From Toxonevra muliebris (lineage: Eukaryota; Arthropoda; Insecta; Diptera; Pallopteridae): a DNA stretch of 64,000 bases. The DNA lies in NCBI GenBank assembly GCA_963691655.1, contig OY829326.1, forward strand, positions 40,141,989 through 40,205,988, written 5' to 3'. Shown here piece after piece: positions 57,175 to 64,000 of this stretch. The position numbers and the translations under genes were made by a program. Each line of letters opens with the position of its first letter. Position 1 is the first letter of the stretch. The notes under the pieces are model-generated. The model was not told where the DNA came from, ran no database searches, and worked only from the letters and a program-made list of their open reading frames with translations.

Positions 57175-58818
57175 GACCACCTTAAACGCGCAGCGAAATC
57201 ACGCGTAGGATTCTCGTTAATCAAAGGAGTGAGTATGTAAAATTTTTCTTTCATATATATGTCAAATAGAAATTAAAATTATTTTTTACGTATCCTTTTT
57301 TTCGATGGCGCCCAACGTACGATTTTATTTTGTGGCGTGCATTCGCGGCAAGGACTAAAATTGAACTGAAATTACACTACAGCATTGGCTACGCAGTGAG
57401 TGAGACTGAGTGCCTGTGTATTTAAATGTGTGTGTGTGTGTGAAGCTCCTGCTGCTGCAATTGTGGCTAAAAATTGCTATTGCTGCTGATGCTGTTGTTG
57501 TTTTTGTTGCTATTATAGTTAAGGGATGCTTAGCGGTGGTTGGTCTGTTTCTCCTGCCAGTGTTTCCCTATTCTAGCAGCACGTGATTATGATTGTAGCC
57601 TTGCGCCGAATGCTGGGATGCTTCTTTCTAGCTGTTGGCTTATGTACTTGTGCAATTGTTTATGTATGTATTTATATTCTTTTGCTGCTTATTATTTGTG
57701 CGGTAGTTAAGGTAGCCTTCATTGTTGTTGTTGTTTATATTTTGATTTGATTTTATTTGTGTGAAAACAATAAAAGTTTAATTTTCTTGTTTTTGTTGAG
57801 GAAGAAAGAGTATGCGAGTGTATTTATATTATATTATTTGAAGTACTTCAGCTGTTCCTTTTCTTGGGTTGGCTCTATTTTTTTTTTTTTTTTTTTTTGG
57901 AGGGTGGATGGATTTTTGATCCTATATTACACTGTGTACATACATAATTGGAAAAACATAATTTGAAAAATACAGAAACTCGAAAATGAAAAAATGTCTG
58001 TACCGGAAGGTTGAACAAGTATTTAAATATCTGTGGTGAAAATGAAGAACAACTTAAGTCGACTTGAAAAAAAAAAACAAAACTGATTTATATTTTTGAT
58101 TATAAATATCAAAATGTTGAGTGTTCTTGAATAATTCTTGCTGTTTTAGTACAATGGTCCTTGAGACTGATTGCTTTGGTTTAGTCCAGGCTACCCTCAA
58201 ATTTAAAAAAGCTGTTTTTCCTTTTCGCCACAGGTATATACAATTCGGATTCCTGGAATCGGAAACTAAGTCTAACTCAATTGCTTACTGTTTAGCTAAA
58301 TGGTAAGTTGCTGCAGGGTCTCATTGAAAATATAGGACGCTAACTTTGGATCTGCAATTGAAATTATCAAATTCAGTTAAAAGTTATCTAACTTAACTGA
58401 AAATTTGTACTAGGGTTTTTAAAGGTTGCTGGACTTATTGCAATGACTTTCTAAACCTTAGGGTCTTGAATGTTCTTTGTGTTTCTAATCCAGATAACTC
58501 TATGCTGTGCGGGCACTCTCTAGATTCAGATCTCATGTATAAATATTGCTTATCACCCCAATGATCTCTTTCTCTTTGTTCCATAGAGATCCAAAAATAT
58601 GTTAATAATAAACCTTACTATAAGACTAAAAAGATTGTGGCTTTTATTTTTTGAAAAGTATTCAGAGTGAGACAAAGGTGTTTATCGATAAAGCTGAGCC
58701 CAAAAAATAATGTTGAAAAGAATGAGATTGAAAACGATAAAACAATAAATCTGAAATTAAAAACGAAGCCTTTTGATTACTAATTTTAGTTTAAAATAAT
58801 TCCATAAAGCATACAAAG

Positions 58819-59025
58819 TGGAAAATCGCGCATGCACATTATATACATTGCTCGGTTCAGAAGGAAACGAAAAGAACATACCTCAATTTTTTAGTCAGCA
58901 TTTTGCTGCGATTGGAACAAAGAACTTAAATTTTGAATGGAAAACCACGCATGCACATTATATACATTGCTCGGTTCAGAAGGAAACGAAAAGAACATAC
59001 CTCAATCTTTTAGTCAGCATTTCGA
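58819..59025. repeat. Direct repeat, 119-bp period
   Basis: An ~85-bp block (TGGAAAATCGCGCATGCACA ... TTAGTCAGCATTT) at 58819 recurs at 58938 with only a few differences; ~34 bp separate the two. Identity is high for this AT-rich region, so the duplication is fairly recent. Confidence 0.9.
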
Positions 59026-62000
59026 TTTTAGAATCAAAGAAGTAGTAGTTAGACAATAAAACGGAATTCTCCGATATCGATATTTTTCTGGAATAGAACG
59101 GTTAATAATATTTTGTAATATATTTGCAGAACCTTGTGGTATACCAACAATTGATTAAAAGTTCCTTATGAGGAACAGTTTCTACCGAAAAATTCTAGAT
59201 CGAATCCGAAAGATTTTCTAAATTTGAAAAGCTTGAATTTAATCGAAAAACTTTCAAGTATTGTATTATATAATGATATTTAGATTGAACGCTTTTGGAT
59301 GGTCAACTAATAAAACAATCAACAATAATAGCAACAGCTTGCTTCAGTCACAAGTAAATTATTATATACAAATAAATGATTTAAATCACATACATATAAA
59401 AATATTTGCACCACTGAATACAACAGTCAGCTACAATTGCAGGTCATCAAAATAAATGTTAACATTATGAACTTTTATTATTACCACAAAATTAGTTGTA
59501 GTTGTACGACAGTAGTTCATCTTATTTACTCAAAGAGTCATGATGCTCGCTCTTCTTCAATTGCCATCAGAGTAAGTGTAATAAAAATCATCTGTGAATG
59601 AATAAATAAATGAATGAAAGAATGCATGAGGAAAAGAAAGAAAAGAAGAAAATATGAAAGGAATAATCTCAGAGCTCAAGCTCATGTATGTGCTCTCAGT
59701 TTAGAAGTTATGTATTTAATGCGAATAGTTGTTTTTGGTGTTGCATGAGTATTGCGTGTCCTTTTAGCATTTAATTTTAGTTTTATTTTCATTTTTATTT
59801 CCTTCATTGTTCTTTGCACATACACGTACACACTTCACACACACACGCATACAACAGTTACAGTACACAGGACAAGCAATCAAGTAAAGTAGTAAGCAAC
59901 CCTTGTTCTATACACAGAGGGACAATAGCAACAACAAAACACTAACGAAAACTGCAAGTGGTAGTTGCTTTTAAAACGGGCGTGGCTTCAACAAAATCTC
60001 CTCATAAACTCAAATGGCACAAGAACAACAAAACATACACAAACACACATACAGGCTACAATAATAATAATAAGAATAAGGATAACAATTGTGCTCTTGT
60101 GTATTTTATTGTCTCTCTGTGTTTCTCTTGTTTGAGCAAGTGAGTTGTGAGTTGCCATTTGTGGTTTTTTCCTTTTTGTTTTGTCTCTCGGTTTTGTATA
60201 TATATCTATATGTATATGTGTGTGTGTTAAGAATAATGCGGGCACTTGAAAATTCACATTCAAAGGATTTGCTTGTCGCTTGAGAAAAAAGAGTTAAGCG
60301 TGTGAGCGTTTTTATACTTGTTATACTTACTGTTCGTTAGTATATAAAACATGCTCATATAAGCGTATAAATATGTGATAATAATGATTAAAAGTCCTCA
60401 TAATACTCGTAGCAAATACGTAGTCATTTATGCAAAAGGTTTACTTACTTTTTTTTTGGATGTTTATGGAGTATGCGTGGGTGAGTTATTTGTGTATGCG
60501 TGTGTGTGTGTATGAGGATTGCGCTCGCTCAAATAAAATGCGATTAAGAATTTTAAGATATATATTCGTTATGTATTTATTTGTTTGTAATGAAATGAGG
60601 ACAATTATTTGATAAGTGGGAACATTGTAGCATGTGATATATACAGAACGAAAAGTGACACTTCAGATTCTGTTTGGAGATGACTCACTGTTAAGAGATG
60701 AGTTAATTTTTGTTAAGCTGTGTTAGACTATATCAATACCTATAAAAGTATTGAGAAAGGCAGGATAGATTTATCAAATTTTTTGCACTCCAGTTACAGT
60801 TCTCAATAGCTTAAAACAACTTCTTTATTGGACTGCATACACTGTTTAAAATCACCTAAGAATCCAGAAAGAAATAAGTTCTCATCATAAAAATGAAAAA
60901 ATTTAGAGCCAATTCTCCACTTGAATACTAAAGTTGATTTTCAAACTTTTAATTTTTTTCGTTTTCTGTAAAATTGTGTTGTTGGAGATACGTAGTTGAA
61001 GAATAAAAGAAGCGATATGTCTCTGTAAATTGCCTGCTGACAAACCACAGAAGACGGCTGTTTGCCGAATAGTACTGTAGGAACGCAATGATCGAATATG
61101 ACTTCAATTGATTTTGATGCAATCGCTGACTTTGAATTGTATTTTGATCCCGACAGTAATTGCTAAGCTTAGTGGCAACAAAGTCTCTGAAGTGGTGATA
61201 ACGTCCCTCAATGATAATTGGTGAAGCTCGGTAACAATTGGTGCAATTTGTTATTCTATTAACCTCCATGACGTTTATTTTTCAGTTTTATGTTTCAAGC
61301 CAATCACAAGAAAATTTTTTGGATGGTCAATCACATCCTCATACACCATCAAGTCTTGCTGCCAATCCAAGTTGAGACCAAATACCATTTTGCTTTTTAT
61401 CTAGCTATCAATCAAAGAATCACCAACGAGCAGGCATGGCGTTCTCCTGATTCATTAAGCAGCCATGGAAAATGAGTCTGGTTGTGATCGAGATCAAACA
61501 ATCATATTTCAAGCAACTATATTCACCCATCCTGGTATATAAATGGCGCATGGTGGAGCATTCAATTTCTAGAAAAAAATGCATCTCCAAGATTTAAGGC
61601 CCATTAAACTCCGTATTCAAATGAACTATGATCTGTGTGATCCAACGTTGATGTAATTAGTAAGCGGTCTGAAATCAATACGGTTAAAAGAGAGTTCACT
61701 TATGATGAAGAGACGAAATGGAATAACGTTTAGAGACGGTGGCTCTAAGGACACTCCAACTTAGATTTCCGCTTAGATCCGCTTTGATAAATTCGTTTCA
61801 AATCGAGGTCTCTAATTGAATATTTTTATGATTGTAAAGGATGCGATAACAATATTTAGATATTTTTCAAAAGTTCTTGCAATAATCTTCAATTTCATAT
61901 CCATACAAAATTTAATAAACCCGAATTTATTGCAATGGAACTTTACTTTCTATGGTATTTATTTTTATTTTCAATTGTCGCGCACATGTCGCTCCCGTTC

Positions 62001-62606
62001 TATGTATGTGTGCGTCCTTGTGTCATTGACAGGATATCATTATTGTAATCATTATGGTGTATCGGTGTGTCATAATCGTCAACAATAAAACAACAATAAC
62101 AAAAAGAAAATATCATCAGATTCACATATAAACGAGGTGAAACGTCACAAGAAGATGTTGCTGTTGCTTTTGTTGTTGCTCTGATGTGCGAATAGGTAGT
62201 GGAAATATTTCCAAAATAATTTGCAGACATTTATACACAGCCGACAATAATAATCATGAAGCAATAGCGGGAGCAGCTACTATGTATAGAATATACTATA
62301 ATATTGTATGATATCGTATCGTAATGTGATTGCAAACAACAACAAAAAGAGTAACGAATTGTATCTGAAGCGTAATTGACTACGCGCTTGAACAGATGAC
62401 AATATGCTACTAGCTGCTACTGTAAGCAACCAATATCAATTCCAATTCCAATACCAAAACGACAACAACAACGACAACGAGTATGACAAACGAAATGAAT
62501 TGAATTCTGTTTCCTATCGATTTTTATACAAAAGACAAGCTGGCTTGGCTGGCTGAGTGTGTTCCATGTGGTGGGTGGAGGTGGGGAAGTCGGGTTGCTT
62601 TAGCAT

Positions 62607-62645
62607 CAACAACAACAACAACAGCAGCAGCAGCAATAATAACGA
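62607..62645. repeat. (AAC)n(AGC)n microsatellite
   Basis: AACAACAAC followed by AGCAGCAGC and AATAAT, the kind of trinucleotide run common in fly regulatory DNA. Confidence 0.85.
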
Positions 62646-64000
62646 CAAAAAGGAAAAATCACAAATTATAGGCTTTTCATAACGTTAACACAGGCATAAA
62701 TATACTTTGTGTCATGAAGTAGAAAAAACTGCGATAAAAGATTATAAAATGTATTTCATGCGACAATGGGAAAGGGCAAGGGAAACCAACGTACACTGTT
62801 CGTTGTACACTGTGTAGCACGGCATGAGCATAAGCGTGAGCGACATCTGTTTCAGACATCTTTTAATAAAATTTTCATCTTTATTACACCCACGATTGTT
62901 TTATGCGTCCATTTTCCAGTTCCATGGAGCTGGGAGTACGAATGTTGTGCGACGTAAGTTGAATTTGCAGTTGGTCGCAGCAAACAGCAATAAGCAGCAA
63001 CGACTAAGACCGGAAGTATTTTTGTATCCCGTTGTTGTGATGGTGTCGGTCCTTTCACTGTGGGCGCTTTAAATGTAAGATGGTGCTGAAAATGTCAAGG
63101 AAGTAATTAGAATGAAACGTTTTTTCCATGCGACGACAAATTTGAGTGGGTTTCCTCAGTTTTTTTTTTGTAACACTTGCAGGTAGGTAGTAATGTCAAA
63201 GTATTAAGTTAATAATTAATTATATAAATGAGCTTAAATCCTTTTTTTTCTTAAGTTTTAATAACTGTAGATTTTAAGAATAAATGTATTTGTGATATAT
63301 AAGTACTAAATGGTGTTCAACTTAAAGCATGTGGAATATAAAATAGAATATGCTGATGCTGATTGTCATTATAAAGGGTGATTCCGTACCGATCAATATA
63401 AATGGAGGTTATAAGGAAGGTCAAAATACTCAAAATTCGTTTGAGTGGCGAACTTATTTTCACTCCCCTACGTGCTATAGAGGGTTAAAGATTTTTGGGT
63501 CCTGTTCCACTCCACCTGATTAGCTTATTACTCAATTACTTAGTAGTAATTTATGGGATCTTCATAAGGTATACATAGGCATTGACTTAGAAGTTGATAA
63601 ATTGTTTTTATTTTATTCAACCTTTGTATTGAAATTATATTTTCCGATAGTCTAATTGTCTGTACGAACGACATAAAGCTTTGATAATCACTTCAAGTTT
63701 TCCTGTTCTTGTGGAGTCAATGAAATAACAGTGACAGATGAAAAATGTTACAATATTTTTTATTGGTATATTTAAATCGTGTTTCTATTGAACACTACTC
63801 TTTTGTACTAGTATCAAAAATAATTTGTACGTCAAAGGTTTTACAAAAAAATTACAAAAAATAAAAGACTTTCACAACCTTTTGAACTGTCAAAAATATA
63901 AATAAAGGGATAATTACAAGCGCATTATTTTTTTTTTGAAAAAAAAAAATCGTTTAAATTATTATAAATCGTTTTGTTTTTATTAAATATGTTTATAAAA

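Larger units (their letters stand above)
57175..64000. other. Upstream of Dbx: 5' UTR, promoter region and intergenic DNA
   Basis: The first ~240 bases beyond the start codon probably include the Dbx 5' UTR. Two initiator-like TCAGTY sites lie on the - strand near 57369 and 57409, but no TATA box or DPE at the right distance singles one out. Further up are CAA/CAG-rich and CA/TG microsatellites (57430, 59830, 60215, 60500, 62610), a direct repeat at 58819-59025, and a possible degraded coding frame on the - strand at 60930-61290. No other gene recognised. Confidence 0.5.

Noticed and set aside
60903..61290. Possible Harbinger-like or other coding frame on the - strand (IAPIVTELHQLSLRD, LRSYSTIRQTAVFCGLSAGN)
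   Set aside because: It looks protein-like in one frame with two stops, but I cannot name a family and found no terminal repeats. Left as unassigned.
1..64000. CRISPR arrays, operons, riboswitches, rRNA genes
   Set aside because: None seen; the window is clearly eukaryotic.

Overview
The window is AT-rich eukaryotic DNA, best read as the nuclear genome of a higher (schizophoran) fly. The evidence is two intron-containing genes with insect-type exon/intron structure, long low-complexity introns rich in CAA/CAG and CA repeats, and a dense set of degraded insect transposons. One SINE module (CGCCGTTCGG...CTGTAGGTCC) and a decayed reverse-transcriptase stretch resemble sequences I remember from tephritid fruit flies, so Tephritidae is my best guess. 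That is memory, not a search result. I see no prokaryotic operon, CRISPR array or intact RNA gene.

There are two protein-coding genes, arranged tail to tail. (1) On the + strand, an SLC5 family (sodium/solute symporter) gene: a probable TATA/Inr promoter and 5' UTR exon near 0.98-1.46 kb, a ~6.5 kb intron, then eight coding exons at 8169-11346 that join in frame to 699 codons. (2) On the - strand, the homeobox gene Dbx: five coding exons between 57174 and 15856 that join in frame to 805 codons, with an eh1-like motif and a paired-CxxC segment in exon 1, the homeodomain split over exons 3, 4 and 5, and an acidic C-terminus. Dbx has a 11.9 kb first intron and a 26.6 kb intron that cuts the homeodomain between positions 44 and 45.

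Most of the rest is intron or intergenic DNA filled with mobile-element remains. The 3.7 kb between the two gene ends holds a complete but dead DD37E Tc1/mariner element and a Harbinger-type MITE. The big Dbx intron (16.8-43.4 kb) holds a LINE 3' end, a 2.25 kb hAT-like element with an 8-bp target duplication and a peculiar degenerate TTTTGGTCTGAA interior, two tRNA-derived SINE families, a mariner relict interrupted by the second Harbinger-type MITE copy, and a nested composite (hAT around LINE, the LINE interrupted by a SINE and by a TTAA MITE). At least eight short inverted-repeat elements flanked by TTAA (piggyBac-type) lie between 32 and 54 kb. The 5' intergenic DNA of Dbx (57.4-64 kb) has no recognisable gene.

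No coherent new multi-gene system is evident. The most informative points are the shared 3' tail of one SINE family and a LINE fragment (a likely SINE/LINE partnership), a central module shared by two SINE families, the TTAA MITE crowd, the nested insertion history, the odd hAT interior, a cluster of consensus 5' splice-site motifs, and unusual N-terminal features of both genes. All calls were made by eye; coordinates of repeats are approximate to a few bases unless a target duplication fixes them.
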